The translations under genes were made by a program, and so were the position numbers. Shown here piece by piece: positions 18,701-28,285 of a stretch of 64,000 nucleotides of DNA. How positions within the stretch are numbered: the stretch's first letter is position 1; the number at the start of each line of letters is the position of its first letter. Source of the DNA: an uncultured Rubripirellula sp. (GTDB taxonomy: Bacteria; Planctomycetota; Planctomycetia; Pirellulales; Pirellulaceae); NCBI GenBank assembly GCA_938045805.1, contig CALIBL010000009.1, positions 1 through 64,000 on the forward strand. The letters are read 5' to 3'. The notes below the pieces were generated by a model, which did no database searches, was not told the origin of the DNA, and saw nothing but the letters and a program-made list of their open reading frames with translations.

Positions 18701-18780
18701 ACCGTCTCAATCCTTGAAGATCAGGCGCCACCATCATTGGTCGTGCCGCTCCGCCGCATCGTCACACAGGATTCGATCAC

Positions 18781-19338
18781 ATGTCCGTCATTCTTGAACC
18801 GATTGCTGAGAATTGGGTTGTTTGGTTTGTCGCCCTCGTCTTGATTGTTGCGGCGGTCATTGATGGAGCCATACTGAAAGTCCCTAATTGGCTGACTTTT
18901 CCCTTCATCATCAGCGGTTGGGTCCATTGCACCATTCAACACGGGCTACCTGGTTTAGGACTCAGTCTTGTGGGAACCACGGTCGGAATGTGCTTACTTC
19001 TTTTTCTGCGAAATGTCGGCGGGATGGGTGCGGGTGATGTAAAACTTCTCGCAGGGATTGGTGCTTGGCTTGGCACCACGATCACTCTTTACGCTTTTGC
19101 AGCAACCGCTATTGTCGGCGGCATCATGGCTGTCCTGATGGTCATGAGAGAAGGGACTTTCCAAGAACACTTTGCCATGGGTCAGAAAATTCTCGGGGAG
19201 TGGAAAGCCGCCAGGAGTGCCGAAGAGCTTGCGGGAATCGCTCGCGAACGCAAACCAAACATGATGCTTCTGCCCTATGGAATCCCGATGGCAATTGGTT
19301 CCATTGCTTATTTTGCATTGGCTGGCTTACTGATCTGA
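18781..19338 (+). CDS. cpaA: A24-family prepilin peptidase (TadV/CpaA type)
   Basis: A 185-residue polytopic inner-membrane aspartyl protease that removes the leader peptide of the Flp prepilin. The two catalytic Asp regions are visible: AAVIDGAILKVPNWLTF near residue 23, and the GxGD motif GMGAGDVKLLAGIGAWLG at about 81-98. There is no methyltransferase domain, as in the small TadV/CpaA subgroup. It is followed after 400 bp by cpaB. Several hydrophobic helices and a cytoplasmic loop of about 40 charged residues are visible. Confidence 0.93.
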   Translation: MSVILEPIAENWVVWFVALVLIVAAVIDGAILKVPNWLTFPFIISGWVHCTIQHGLPGLGLSLVGTTVGMCLLLFLRNVGGMGAGDVKLLAGIGAWLGTTITLYAFAATAIVGGIMAVLMVMREGTFQEHFAMGQKILGEWKAARSAEELAGIARERKPNMMLLPYGIPMAIGSIAYFALAGLLI

Positions 19339-19734
19339 AGCGCCTATCAAAGATCGCTCCTTAACGCCGGTGAGTGCCAACACGAGTGAACGCACCCCCC
19401 ACTGGTGCCAGAATGAAGCGAAGTCAACGGGGAACCACACAGCGACGCGCATCACGGTGAGATGTCGCGACACGTTTAAAAGATGTGATGAAGTGTTCAT
19501 CCGATCCGATTTCCCTTTCGGTGCGTTCGCGCCGGAACTCAGTCCATACTCAGTGAACGACAAGTTAGGCACGCCTGGCAACCTGTGCGGGTTAGGTGGT
19601 TCAGTGCCGTTCGTTGGTATGGGTTGCAGCGGATCGATGCCTTGTTCCGAAGAATACGATTAAGTCCGTTTGGCACGATTTCTCTCGCCGTCCAACCTTT
19701 CCCGAGGTTTTGATGGCTCTTTCAGGCAACTGAT
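19339..19734. other. intergenic region inside the Tad cluster
   Basis: Nearly 400 bp between the prepilin peptidase and cpaB. It contains a modest hairpin, GCACC/GGTGC at 19392-19408. A GTG-initiated frame at 19370-19663 has irregular composition and no recognisable domain, so I do not call it. Its length suggests a separate promoter for cpaB. Confidence 0.35.
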
Positions 19735-20847
19735 ATGCGTAGCAAATCTCTTTATCTTGTTTTGGCAGGCATCTGCGGTATCGCAGCCGCGGCGATCGCT
19801 AGCCAGTGGTTGAGTGCGCAGGCCAATAGTCAGCCGGTGGGTGTATCGACCGAAATCTTTGTTGCCGCGGTATCCATCGATGTAGGTGAAGAGATTACGG
19901 CGCAGAAGGTTCAATTAGAAAAATGGCCCGCGGATAAGATTCCTCAGGGAGCGTCTGGGACATTAAGCGAAATGGAAGGAAAGTTTGCGAAGCAACGGTT
20001 TTACGTTGGTGAAGCGATCATGCCCGTAAAATTGATGGAAGAAAACTGGTCAGCAGTACGCAAAGGCTACAAAGCTGTTGCGATGAAAGCCTCCGAGGTA
20101 GACATCGCCAATTTGATCCAACCGGGAGATCGGGTGGATGTGATGGCTTATTTCTCGAAGAGCGAATTGATTCCAAGAAGCACAACACAAATAGTACTAC
20201 AGGGAGTGCGAGTCTATGCCCTCGACGGGGACACGCGCAGGCATTCATTCGATGATCGCCCCAAATCGCTCAGAACAATCGAGTTGCTAATCAACGAGAA
20301 AGATGCAGCCGCTTGGACCTACGCTAACGAACTCGGGAACGTTCGTTTAAACCTCGGTAGTCAAGAAGAATATGATGGGAAGGAACTCCCAATCGCCACT
20401 GGGAATGAGTTTCTAGATTGGATCGAACAACATCAACAGCGACTCGAGGAAAAAATGGCGGCGAAGGAACGTCAGCTCAAACAAGATTTTGCGTTACTTG
20501 ACTCCTCGGTTCAAACGCCCAACGACGCCATCAAACCAGTCGTCAAAATCGATCCCGTTGAGACGCAAGTAAATCCTACGCCCGCGACCGAAAACGGTTT
20601 CTCGATGGTGAAGATGGTAGAAGGAAGACTATTGGAATACTGGGTAGTTCCCGGAAAGTTGCCCGTGCTTTTAGGTCCGGCCAACCCAAGTCCGGCTCCC
20701 GCTAGGGACAGGGCGATTCAGACAGTAGACGGAAAAAACATCAAAACCAACGAAACAGCCGGTACCGAATTCAGCTATTTGGATGGGCGAAAAAGTCCGT
20801 TTGACGCAAATTCCAATAGCAATGGATTTCACATCAACGACCGCTGA
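19735..20847 (+). CDS. cpaB: Flp pilus assembly protein CpaB/RcpC
   Basis: A 370-residue periplasmic protein of the Tad pilus, anchored by an N-terminal helix (SLYLVLAGICGIAAAAIASQWL). A SAF domain follows (IFVAAVSIDVGEEITAQKVQLEKWPADKIP, then RFYVGEAIM), leading into the RcpC core GYKAVAMKASEVDIANLIQPGDRVDVMAYF. The C-terminal third is charged and probably disordered. CpaB proteins work with the outer-membrane secretin, encoded next. The start was chosen at the ATG giving the anchor helix. Confidence 0.92.
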   Translation: MRSKSLYLVLAGICGIAAAAIASQWLSAQANSQPVGVSTEIFVAAVSIDVGEEITAQKVQLEKWPADKIPQGASGTLSEMEGKFAKQRFYVGEAIMPVKLMEENWSAVRKGYKAVAMKASEVDIANLIQPGDRVDVMAYFSKSELIPRSTTQIVLQGVRVYALDGDTRRHSFDDRPKSLRTIELLINEKDAAAWTYANELGNVRLNLGSQEEYDGKELPIATGNEFLDWIEQHQQRLEEKMAAKERQLKQDFALLDSSVQTPNDAIKPVVKIDPVETQVNPTPATENGFSMVKMVEGRLLEYWVVPGKLPVLLGPANPSPAPARDRAIQTVDGKNIKTNETAGTEFSYLDGRKSPFDANSNSNGFHINDR

Positions 20848-20970
20848 TGTGATCCGATACCAAGCTCTTCATGGAGCGATTGAAAATCATTAAGCCGCAT
20901 CGGCAACTGTCACTGCGGCGCCAGACACTTCGAATGGATTCGAAGTGGAAAAAGCAAGGATGTAACCCTG

Positions 20971-22575
20971 ATGGCAAATCGAAGACCACCGGCAACAATC
21001 ATTGCCGCATACATTTTCACCGTCATGCTCGGCGGATGGTCTGTCAATTCTGTGCGGGGTCAGGACGGCGAAACTTATCAACTTACATCTCGTTCGTCTA
21101 ACACTTCCATCTCCCACGATATTTCATTGGCGAATGATCGCTTTGAAATGCTGGTCAAAAGTAGTCGCATTCTGACTCTCCCCGCAGACCGAATTCCTCG
21201 ATTCCAAGTACATAACGAACAAATCCTTGGAGCCGAGCCTCTGTCCCAAAATGAAATTCAAGTCTATGCGAAATCCCCTGGAACAACTCAGGTGAACCTT
21301 TGGGACACTGAAGACAAACTGTACACCATTGATATTACGGTTCTCGAGGATGCGAGAGAACTCGAGGGCATCTTGAGCTCTCAATTGCCGTTTGCATCCC
21401 TCAAGGTGACACCTATCAATAACGCGGCGATCCTTTCAGGCACTGTCACCAGCGTCGATGATGTTGATCGGGCAATTGCGATCGCCGAGCAATATTATCA
21501 AACCATCGTCAATAACATCAAAGTGATTGGAGTCCAGCAAGTCTTACTTCATACTAAAATCATGGAGGTGTCTCGCACAAAACTTCGTGATTTGGGAATC
21601 GATTGGGGAACTGTTTCGTCGGGTGAATTCTTTTTTTCTGCTCCAAGTCAATTGGTTGATGCAGCCGCGAGTGGACTCGGGGGCGTGATACCAACCGCCG
21701 AATCAGCTTTGAGCGCCACGAATCGAGTCATGTTGAGTGGAGGCAGCTTTGAAGCGTTGATCACCGCACTTCGAAAGCAGGATCTTGTGAAGCTATTGGC
21801 TGAACCCACAGTCGTCGCCACCCACGGTAGACCCGCTCGGTTCAATGTTGGCGGTCGTGTTCCATACATCGTTCCCACTGGGAATAATTCGGTTTCGATC
21901 AACTACGAAGAGTACGGGACTGCTGTTGACTTCCTACCATTTGTTGTGGGTCCTGGACGAATTCGACTTGAAGTCCGCCCCGAAGTCACCGAACCCGACA
22001 ACTCTCGTTCAATCAGTGCTTCGGGTATTCAGGTTCCGGCATTCAGCTCACGTTACGTTGAAACCGCGGTTGAGTTACAGGCGGGGCAAACCTTTGCGAT
22101 TGCGGGCTTACTCCAAAGCCGCACCGAAGCAGTGTCCAAAGCTACACCATTCTTTGGTGAACTGCCCGTAATCGGGACAATGTTTCGCCGTGTGCGAGAA
22201 CAGCGAAATGACATTGAACTGCTGATCACTGTGACGCCTGAATTGGTTGACGCAATGGATCCCGACCAGACACCCATTGGCGGCCCAGGTTTCAATTCAA
22301 TGTCACCGAGTGACACCGACCTCTACAGAAATGGTCACATTGAAGTACCGAATCAGCGTGGTGGCATGATCCACAGTGACGACTGCTTAACCATGGACTC
22401 CTCGCACCGAGCAACCACACCCGCCTCCTCAATTGTCCAGATGGATTTAGCTGACCGAATCAGGTCTGATCAGCAACAGGTGGCAACCGTAACGGACCAA
22501 GAACAAGTCATTATTCCTACTCCCCAACCCGTTTCTGTAGGCCCAGGGGTTTCGATTGAAACACCCGAACAATAG
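20971..22575 (+). CDS. cpaC: Tad pilus outer-membrane secretin (CpaC/RcpA)
   Basis: A 534-residue secretin forming the outer-membrane channel for the Flp pilus. A signal peptide (ATIIAAYIFTVMLGGWSVNSVRG) is followed by the pilus-assembly N-terminal domain (MLVKSSRILTLPADRIPRF, VNLWDTEDKLYTIDITV). Next come a BON-like segment (ILSGTVTSVDDVDRAIAIAEQY) and the type II/III secretin core: VLLHTKIMEVSRTKLRDLGI, VKLLAEPTVVATHGRPARF, GGRVPYIVP and the closing LPVIGTMFR. The C-terminal 100 residues are polar and unconserved. It lies between cpaB and cpaE on the same strand. Confidence 0.94.
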   Translation: MANRRPPATIIAAYIFTVMLGGWSVNSVRGQDGETYQLTSRSSNTSISHDISLANDRFEMLVKSSRILTLPADRIPRFQVHNEQILGAEPLSQNEIQVYAKSPGTTQVNLWDTEDKLYTIDITVLEDARELEGILSSQLPFASLKVTPINNAAILSGTVTSVDDVDRAIAIAEQYYQTIVNNIKVIGVQQVLLHTKIMEVSRTKLRDLGIDWGTVSSGEFFFSAPSQLVDAAASGLGGVIPTAESALSATNRVMLSGGSFEALITALRKQDLVKLLAEPTVVATHGRPARFNVGGRVPYIVPTGNNSVSINYEEYGTAVDFLPFVVGPGRIRLEVRPEVTEPDNSRSISASGIQVPAFSSRYVETAVELQAGQTFAIAGLLQSRTEAVSKATPFFGELPVIGTMFRRVREQRNDIELLITVTPELVDAMDPDQTPIGGPGFNSMSPSDTDLYRNGHIEVPNQRGGMIHSDDCLTMDSSHRATTPASSIVQMDLADRIRSDQQQVATVTDQEQVIIPTPQPVSVGPGVSIETPEQ

Positions 22576-22650
22576 GTGGTTTCCGAACCTTAGCCAAGGT
22601 ATCCACTGAGACCATCAGCGAACGCCTCAAAATATACTTGAAGCATCATC

Positions 22651-23865
22651 ATGACCAACGCTCTTCGAGTCGCATTGGTAGATCCCAATGATCAATCCCG
22701 CGAGACCCTCACGCAATTGCTTGAGAGGATTGGTGAGGTTTGGCTTGAAGCAGACTGTTCTCGCTACGAGCTTTTTGTCAGCTTGGTTGATCAGACACAA
22801 CCCGACATCGCCATCATTAATCTCGATAGCGATATCGATAAGGCATTATTGGTCATTCAGCAACTCAATCTTGAAGCTCCCAGCATCTCGATTTTAGTCA
22901 CGAGTGAGACGTCCGATGGGCAAGTAATCTTGAGAGTCATGAGGGCGGGAGCAGAGGAGTACTTAACCCTCCCGCTTCAACAAGATGAATTATCCTCCGC
23001 GCTTGCAAGATTGCGACGCCATCGCCCAACGCCTGATAACGAAGAGCACCGGAAATGTGAGGTCATCGCTCTGGCCGGGGCAAATGGTGGTGTGGGTGCA
23101 ACAAGCATTGCGGTAAACCTTGGCTGCTGCCTCACTGAGAAACCGCAAAATAGCGTTGCAATCCTTGATCTAGACTTGGCACTGGGTGATGCAGATGTGT
23201 TCTTGGATTTGATTCCGGAATACACCCTTGCCGATGTCGTTCAAAACGTGGGCCGACTCGATATTGATCTACTCCGCAAGTCCATGACCAAACATCAGAC
23301 TGGGCTCTTTCTTTTGCCTCGCCCCGTCGATCTCATTGAGGCGGAATTCATCTCGGAAGAAAGTATCAAACGCGTAATCGACTTAATGAAAGAGTCGTTC
23401 ACACATCTGATTATCGATGTCTCGAAAAGCTACAACGAACTGGATAAAGCTGCGATGGAGGCAGCAGATCGAGTGCTACTGATCACACAACTGGACCTTC
23501 CCTGCTTACGAAATTCAGTTCGCATGCTAATGAATTTTGATGAGTCTGATGCGTTGAAGGATAAAGTGGAAATTGTGGTGAACCGTACAGGATTCGAAGC
23601 CGGACAAATAAGCTTGCGAAAAGCCAAAGAGACGCTCAATCGCGACATCTATTTCCAAATACCGAATGACTTCCGCACCATGGTGGATGGACGCAACAAT
23701 GGTGTACCACTGGTTATGCAGTCGCCCAAATCAGGCATCACTCAGGCATTCCGCCGGCTAGTCGATCAGCTGTCAGAAAATGTCTCGGAAACACCGATCA
23801 TACAAACTGCAGACGACGCAGATGCTCGAGGTTGGAAGCGGTTTTGGCCCGGAGTCCACAGCTGA
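22651..23865 (+). CDS. cpaE: CpaE/TadZ-like pilus localisation ATPase with degenerate motifs
   Basis: A 404-residue protein with an N-terminal receiver-like domain and a C-terminal MinD/ParA-type domain. It is expected to place the Tad machine in the cell. In the receiver the phosphoacceptor position is Asn57 (IAIINLD) and the conserved Lys is replaced by Leu (LTLPLQ), so phosphorylation is unlikely. The P-loop reads GANGGVGATS at 143-152: both the signature Lys and the Walker Lys are absent, whereas many CpaE proteins keep the first. ILDLDLALGDAD and LIIDVSK follow as in the family. It is the last Tad gene here; no tadA, tadB or tadC follows. Confidence 0.9.
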   Translation: MTNALRVALVDPNDQSRETLTQLLERIGEVWLEADCSRYELFVSLVDQTQPDIAIINLDSDIDKALLVIQQLNLEAPSISILVTSETSDGQVILRVMRAGAEEYLTLPLQQDELSSALARLRRHRPTPDNEEHRKCEVIALAGANGGVGATSIAVNLGCCLTEKPQNSVAILDLDLALGDADVFLDLIPEYTLADVVQNVGRLDIDLLRKSMTKHQTGLFLLPRPVDLIEAEFISEESIKRVIDLMKESFTHLIIDVSKSYNELDKAAMEAADRVLLITQLDLPCLRNSVRMLMNFDESDALKDKVEIVVNRTGFEAGQISLRKAKETLNRDIYFQIPNDFRTMVDGRNNGVPLVMQSPKSGITQAFRRLVDQLSENVSETPIIQTADDADARGWKRFWPGVHS

Positions 23866-23950
23866 TTGAACGATCGCGACTTCGGAGTGTTCCTACCAAT
23901 CAAATACACTCGCTTTCTTCCTAAACCAGCGTGCAGAACTGAGTATATTT

Positions 23951-25426
23951 CTAACTTTCAATCCAGCGTAAAAGCGTTCGAACCATCACTCCGGTCGCGC
24001 CGGCATCACGATGCGGCTTGGGCTGATCAGCGAAAGCTGGCCCCGCGATATCGAGATGCACCCAGGGCAATTCATCGACAAAATTCTCTAAGAACTTTGC
24101 GGCCGTGATCGCGCCACCCCAGCGACCGTCGCCGATATTCTTGATATCGGCGACCTTACTCTTCACCTGGTCATCGTAATGCCGAAACATCGGCAATTCC
24201 CAAATCAGCTCTCCCTCACCCGCTGCAGCTGATTCGATCTGTTTGAGCAAGTCGGTATTGTTCGTCATCGCTCCAACAACATCACGACCGAGAGCCACCA
24301 TGCAAGCTCCGGTAAGCGTTGCGAGATCAATAATCGCTCGCGGCTGAAAGGCCTTCGCTACGTCAAGAGTATCCGCAAGCACAACTCGCCCTTCAGCGTC
24401 GGTGTTCAGGATCTCAATCGTTTTACCACTTCGGGTTTTGATCACATCACCGAGCTTATAGCTGGTCCCACTGACCATATTTTCAGCAAGACCACAAAGC
24501 CCAATGACGTTACGTTGTATGCCCAAACAAGACAGTGCATGCATCACTCCGACCACCGTCGCTGCTCCCGCCATATCACATTTCATATCGATCATGGCAT
24601 CGCTCGGTTTCAAGGATAAACCGCCGCTATCAAACGTGACTCCTTTACCCACCAGCACGATCGGTGGCTCATCACCTCCACAAAGATGTGACATGATGAC
24701 CAAGCGTGGTGGACGCGCCGAACCTGAACCAACGGCGAGAATTGCACGACAGCCTTCATCAGCTAATCGATTCTCGTCCCAAACTTCAACGCTCGTTTCA
24801 CTGTCAGCAAAAAGATTAATGACTGTTTTCGCGAAAGATGCGGGGTAAAGAACTGCAGGTGGTTCGTTCACCATCCGCCGCGCTTGGTTAATCGATTCAC
24901 CAATCACCCGACCTCGATCCAACTGCTCTTGAGAAAGATTGGGAAAGGCAATTTCTGTTGGTAATTTGAGAGATGGCTCGGAACGGTAAAGTGCTTGCCC
25001 TTCACATGCGGTTAGAGCACCAGCGACCATTGCGTCATGATGCTCCGTCGCGACTTCATCAGCGAATCGGACCTCCACTCGACCCCTAGGACGATCCAAC
25101 AACGATCGAATAGCGGCGGCAGTCAGCTCAAACGCGTCTAGCCGTGACAACTCTGATTCACCCAAACCAACGACCAAGAGCATCTTCGGTCCTGTATCTG
25201 TTGGCACACCCAAAGTAGTGAGTTCACCGCGGTTCCCCCGAAGTTGGCCAGATTCAACCAAACGAGTCAACCAACTGCCGCCTAAGCGATCCAATTCACC
25301 TAGACTAGGCGGCAAACTATCCTGATCAGGGAGACCTACAATTAGGACGTCGATGGTCGAGGCTTGATCAGTAGATCCAACGGTAAGATTGACAGAAACG
25401 TCGAAGTTAGATTCAGGCATCTTCAT
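23951..25426 (-). CDS. pepA: cytosol (leucyl) aminopeptidase, family M17
   Basis: A 491-residue dizinc aminopeptidase that trims N-terminal residues from peptides. The catalytic domain shows VGKGVTFDSGGLSLKPSDAMIDMKCDMAGAA, with metal ligands and the catalytic Lys, and the signature NTDAEGRVVLADTL with its metal-binding Asp and Glu. The less conserved N-terminal half (DVLIVGLPDQDSLP to RRMVNEPP) is the usual macro-like regulatory domain. The length is typical of PepA. It is convergent with cpaE and divergent from the UbiD-like gene, with a long palindrome between the latter two. Some PepA proteins also bind DNA; nothing here tests that. Confidence 0.95.
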   Translation of the reverse strand: MKMPESNFDVSVNLTVGSTDQASTIDVLIVGLPDQDSLPPSLGELDRLGGSWLTRLVESGQLRGNRGELTTLGVPTDTGPKMLLVVGLGESELSRLDAFELTAAAIRSLLDRPRGRVEVRFADEVATEHHDAMVAGALTACEGQALYRSEPSLKLPTEIAFPNLSQEQLDRGRVIGESINQARRMVNEPPAVLYPASFAKTVINLFADSETSVEVWDENRLADEGCRAILAVGSGSARPPRLVIMSHLCGGDEPPIVLVGKGVTFDSGGLSLKPSDAMIDMKCDMAGAATVVGVMHALSCLGIQRNVIGLCGLAENMVSGTSYKLGDVIKTRSGKTIEILNTDAEGRVVLADTLDVAKAFQPRAIIDLATLTGACMVALGRDVVGAMTNNTDLLKQIESAAAGEGELIWELPMFRHYDDQVKSKVADIKNIGDGRWGGAITAAKFLENFVDELPWVHLDIAGPAFADQPKPHRDAGATGVMVRTLLRWIES

Positions 25427-25530
25427 TCAAGCGAAAGTGGTGGCGTTTGAGCGACTAATAATCCGATAAGCTCAGTCTAGCGCTTTCGCCCTTGTTCTCC
25501 TATCCCACGAAATAAAACCAGTTCGTTTAC

Positions 25531-25564
25531 CCCATTTAAATCCAACGGGTTGAATTTAAATGGG
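25531..25564. promoter_or_regulatory. 34-bp near-perfect palindrome in a divergent promoter region
   Basis: CCCATTTAAAT (25531-25541) and ATTTAAATGGG (25554-25564) are perfect inverted repeats, and the inner CAAC/GTTG also pairs with only one mismatched pair between the two blocks. It lies between the divergent pepA and UbiD-like genes, 46 bp before the latter's start. The placement fits an operator for a dimeric regulator, or a structured leader element. Confidence 0.5.
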
Positions 25565-25609
25565 TCGATTGTCGGAACCAAACCCTCGCAAAAGTGATAA
25601 GCAACCGAG

Positions 25610-27439
25610 ATGCATCGCAGTACCCGAGCAGCCGTGGAAGATCTCAGACGTGTCGGAAGGCTTGTCGAGGTCGACGCTGAAGTTGATCCCTACTTGGAAG
25701 CTGCTGAAATTCAGCGGCGAGTATATGCGAATCAGGGTCCAGCCGTGCTCTTTTCAAATTTGAAGGGCTGTCGATTTCCCGCGGTATCGAATCTTTTTGC
25801 CTCACTTGACCAAGCTCGATATCTCTTTCGCGATACCCTCGAATCGGTTCGACGACTGATCGAGCTTAAGACTGACCCCTCGGCGGCGCCCAAACGCCCC
25901 CTGCGCTACGCAAAAACGCCTTGGACCGCCTGGAGGATGCTGCCCGGTTACTGCAAACGTGGACCGGTCACGCACTCTTCCTGCAGGCTTTCCGAGCTAC
26001 CCGATATCCAATGCTGGCCAGACGATGGAGGTGCCTTTGTAACGCTACCTCAAGTCTTATCGATGAACCCTCATCAGCCACATCAATTGATGCAATCCAA
26101 TCTGGGAATGTATCGAATACAGCTCAATGGTAACGACTACCAAGAGGACCACGAAATTGGCTTGCACTACCAAATTCACCGGGGCATGGGAGTCCACCAT
26201 CAAGCAGCAATGCAGCGGGGTGAAAAACTGAAAGTCGCAATCACGGTTGGTGGGTCTCCGGCAATGTCACTCGCCGCAGTGATGCCTCTCCCGGAAGGCC
26301 TCTCCGAATTAACTTTCGGTGGTGCATTAGCGGGACACAAGATTCGGATGATCAAGGGAACCCACGCGCCAATCTACTCTGATGCCGATTTCGCAATCAT
26401 CGGAACCATCGATCCAAGCGAAACCAAACCCGAAGGACCATTTGGAGACCATCTTGGATATTACAGCCTTCAACACCCGTTTCCGGTGATGAGAGTAGAA
26501 AAGGTTCTTCACCGCCGCGACGCAATCTGGCCATTCACTGTTGTTGGGCGACCGCCTCAAGAAGACACGACTTTCGGTCAACTGATACACGAGATCACCG
26601 ATCCAATCATCCCGTCAGTCATTCCGGGAATCAAAGGCGTGCACGCAGTTGATGTCGCGGGAGTTCACCCTTTACTGCTCGCCATCGGTAGTGAAAGGTA
26701 CATGTCGTACCTACGACCCAATGAACCTCAGGAACTGCTGACTCAAGCGAATGCCGTTTTGGGTAACGGTCAGTTATCACTCGCCAAGTACCTGTGGATT
26801 TGTGATGACCCCAAGGACCAACTAAAGATCTCTGATTATCAAGCATTCATTCAGCACGTTTTAGAAAGAGCCGACTGGCGCCGTGACCTCCACTTTTACA
26901 CACAAACGACCATTGACACTCTGGATTACAGTGGTGTCGGTTTCAACCGTGGCTCAAAAGTGGTAATCGCTGCAACTGGAGAAGCGACCCAGTCACTTTG
27001 CACATCGATCCCCGATTCAATGAGTTTGCCCGCTGGACTGCGAGAGCCTCGAGTTGTCGCGCCCGGCATTCTGGCTTTGGAAACCTCAACAAAAGCAACC
27101 GAGAACGCACCACAACAAGTGGAATCGCTCCTCCGAGACATCACTCCAGAACACCCTTTGAACCAATTCCGACTCATCACTTTGGTCGATGATAGTGATT
27201 TCTGCGCCCGATCATTTGCAAATTGGACATGGGTTACCTTCACGCGTAGTAATCCCGCGACTGATATTCATGGTGTCGCTGCATCCACCACTCACAAACA
27301 CTGGAGTTGTCTCGGTGCACTAGTGATCGACGCTCGCATTAAACCACATCACGCGCCACCTCTTGTTGAAGATTCAAAGGTCTGCGCAAGAGTGGATGCA
27401 TTGGCGTCCAGAAACGAACCGATCAGCCGCTACCTCTGA
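25610..27439 (+). CDS. UbiD-family (prenylated-FMN) decarboxylase
   Basis: A 609-residue UbiD-like carboxy-lyase. It begins in the N-terminal domain with VEDLRRVGRLVEVDAEVDPYLEAAEIQRR and GPAVLFSNLKGCRFP. The central domain shows IQLNGNDYQEDHEIGLHYQIHRG, VGGSPAMSLAAVMPLP and the cofactor/active-site segment PEGPFGDHLGYYSL. It continues with VVGRPPQEDTTFGQLI and GIKGVHAVDVAGVHPLLL. It is longer than the E. coli enzyme (about 500 residues). Members decarboxylate aromatic or unsaturated acids using prFMN made by UbiX, which is not seen here. The aromatic substrate may be a quinone precursor. A start at 25610 gives the expected N-terminus. Confidence 0.92.
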   Translation: MHRSTRAAVEDLRRVGRLVEVDAEVDPYLEAAEIQRRVYANQGPAVLFSNLKGCRFPAVSNLFASLDQARYLFRDTLESVRRLIELKTDPSAAPKRPLRYAKTPWTAWRMLPGYCKRGPVTHSSCRLSELPDIQCWPDDGGAFVTLPQVLSMNPHQPHQLMQSNLGMYRIQLNGNDYQEDHEIGLHYQIHRGMGVHHQAAMQRGEKLKVAITVGGSPAMSLAAVMPLPEGLSELTFGGALAGHKIRMIKGTHAPIYSDADFAIIGTIDPSETKPEGPFGDHLGYYSLQHPFPVMRVEKVLHRRDAIWPFTVVGRPPQEDTTFGQLIHEITDPIIPSVIPGIKGVHAVDVAGVHPLLLAIGSERYMSYLRPNEPQELLTQANAVLGNGQLSLAKYLWICDDPKDQLKISDYQAFIQHVLERADWRRDLHFYTQTTIDTLDYSGVGFNRGSKVVIAATGEATQSLCTSIPDSMSLPAGLREPRVVAPGILALETSTKATENAPQQVESLLRDITPEHPLNQFRLITLVDDSDFCARSFANWTWVTFTRSNPATDIHGVAASTTHKHWSCLGALVIDARIKPHHAPPLVEDSKVCARVDALASRNEPISRYL

Positions 27440-27478
27440 TGCTTTCTCCGCACCTCAACGAGAAGAAAACTCCCCAAG

Positions 27479-28285
27479 ATGAACTTGCTGCAAACCAACT
27501 TTCAAACCAGCCGTCCAGTTGCTTTGGTCACCGGCAGCGGTGCACCCCGCGTTGGGCAAATTGTCGCTCGGCACCTCGCAGGCCTTGGCTGCAGGATAGC
27601 CCTACACGCATACCAAAGTGTTGATGAAGCCCATCTTTGTGCGGATGAAATCGCGAAAGAATTTCAAACGGAAGTAATTGTCACCACAGGATCACTCGAA
27701 GAATCCGGCACCGCTGAATCACTTGTTAATGAGGTGGTGCAACACTTTGGTCGCATTGATGTTCTTGTCAACAGCGCCGCGATCTGGCATCCCACAAAAC
27801 TGGAAGAGGTAACAGCGGAAGAATTGCTGCGTTATTATCAAATCAATACTCTCTCATGCTGGATGGCCGCACGTGCCGCAGGGCTCATCATGGTCGAGCA
27901 GGAATCCGGTGGTTGCATCATCAACATCAGTGACTGGGCGACCGTACGTCCCTATTTGGATCACGCCGCGTATTTCCCGAGCAAGGGCGGTGTCGATGCA
28001 ATGACTTGTTCCTTGGCGATTGAACTTGGGCACCGAAACCCAAAAATTCGTGTCAACGGTATTAAGCCAGGCCCCGTCCTTCTCGCAAAAGAGGTAGACC
28101 CAGAGCAGCAAGAGAAAATCGCTCAGAGCACGCTTGTTAAAAGAGTTGGCACGGCCGAGCACATCGCTCATGCCGTTCAATTCCTCTGCGAAAATGACTT
28201 TGTCAACGGTTCCTTTATTACGGTTGACGGGGGCCGCAGCATCTATGCGCCTGATGGATTACAGGTAGGAATGAATACTGGCTAG
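27479..28285 (+). CDS. SDR-family oxidoreductase, pteridine-reductase-like
   Basis: A 268-residue classical short-chain dehydrogenase. The cofactor motif is VTGSGAPRVGQIVA, an atypical glycine motif recalling pteridine reductases. VLVNSAAIW matches the NNAG region, and the catalytic Ser-Tyr-Lys is seen as NISDWA followed by AAYFPSKGG. The end, NGSFITVDGGRSI, is standard. NADPH preference and pterin-type substrate are only suggested by the N-terminal motif. It lies 39 bp after the UbiD-like gene and may be co-transcribed with it. Its stop overlaps the convergent amidohydrolase by 4 bp. Confidence 0.88.
   Translation: MNLLQTNFQTSRPVALVTGSGAPRVGQIVARHLAGLGCRIALHAYQSVDEAHLCADEIAKEFQTEVIVTTGSLEESGTAESLVNEVVQHFGRIDVLVNSAAIWHPTKLEEVTAEELLRYYQINTLSCWMAARAAGLIMVEQESGGCIINISDWATVRPYLDHAAYFPSKGGVDAMTCSLAIELGHRNPKIRVNGIKPGPVLLAKEVDPEQQEKIAQSTLVKRVGTAEHIAHAVQFLCENDFVNGSFITVDGGRSIYAPDGLQVGMNTG

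Noticed and set aside
19370..19663. GTG-initiated 97-codon frame with six cysteines inside the Tad cluster
   Set aside because: Composition looks random, no domain or ribosome-binding site, and it lies in a spacer likely to hold the cpaB promoter.
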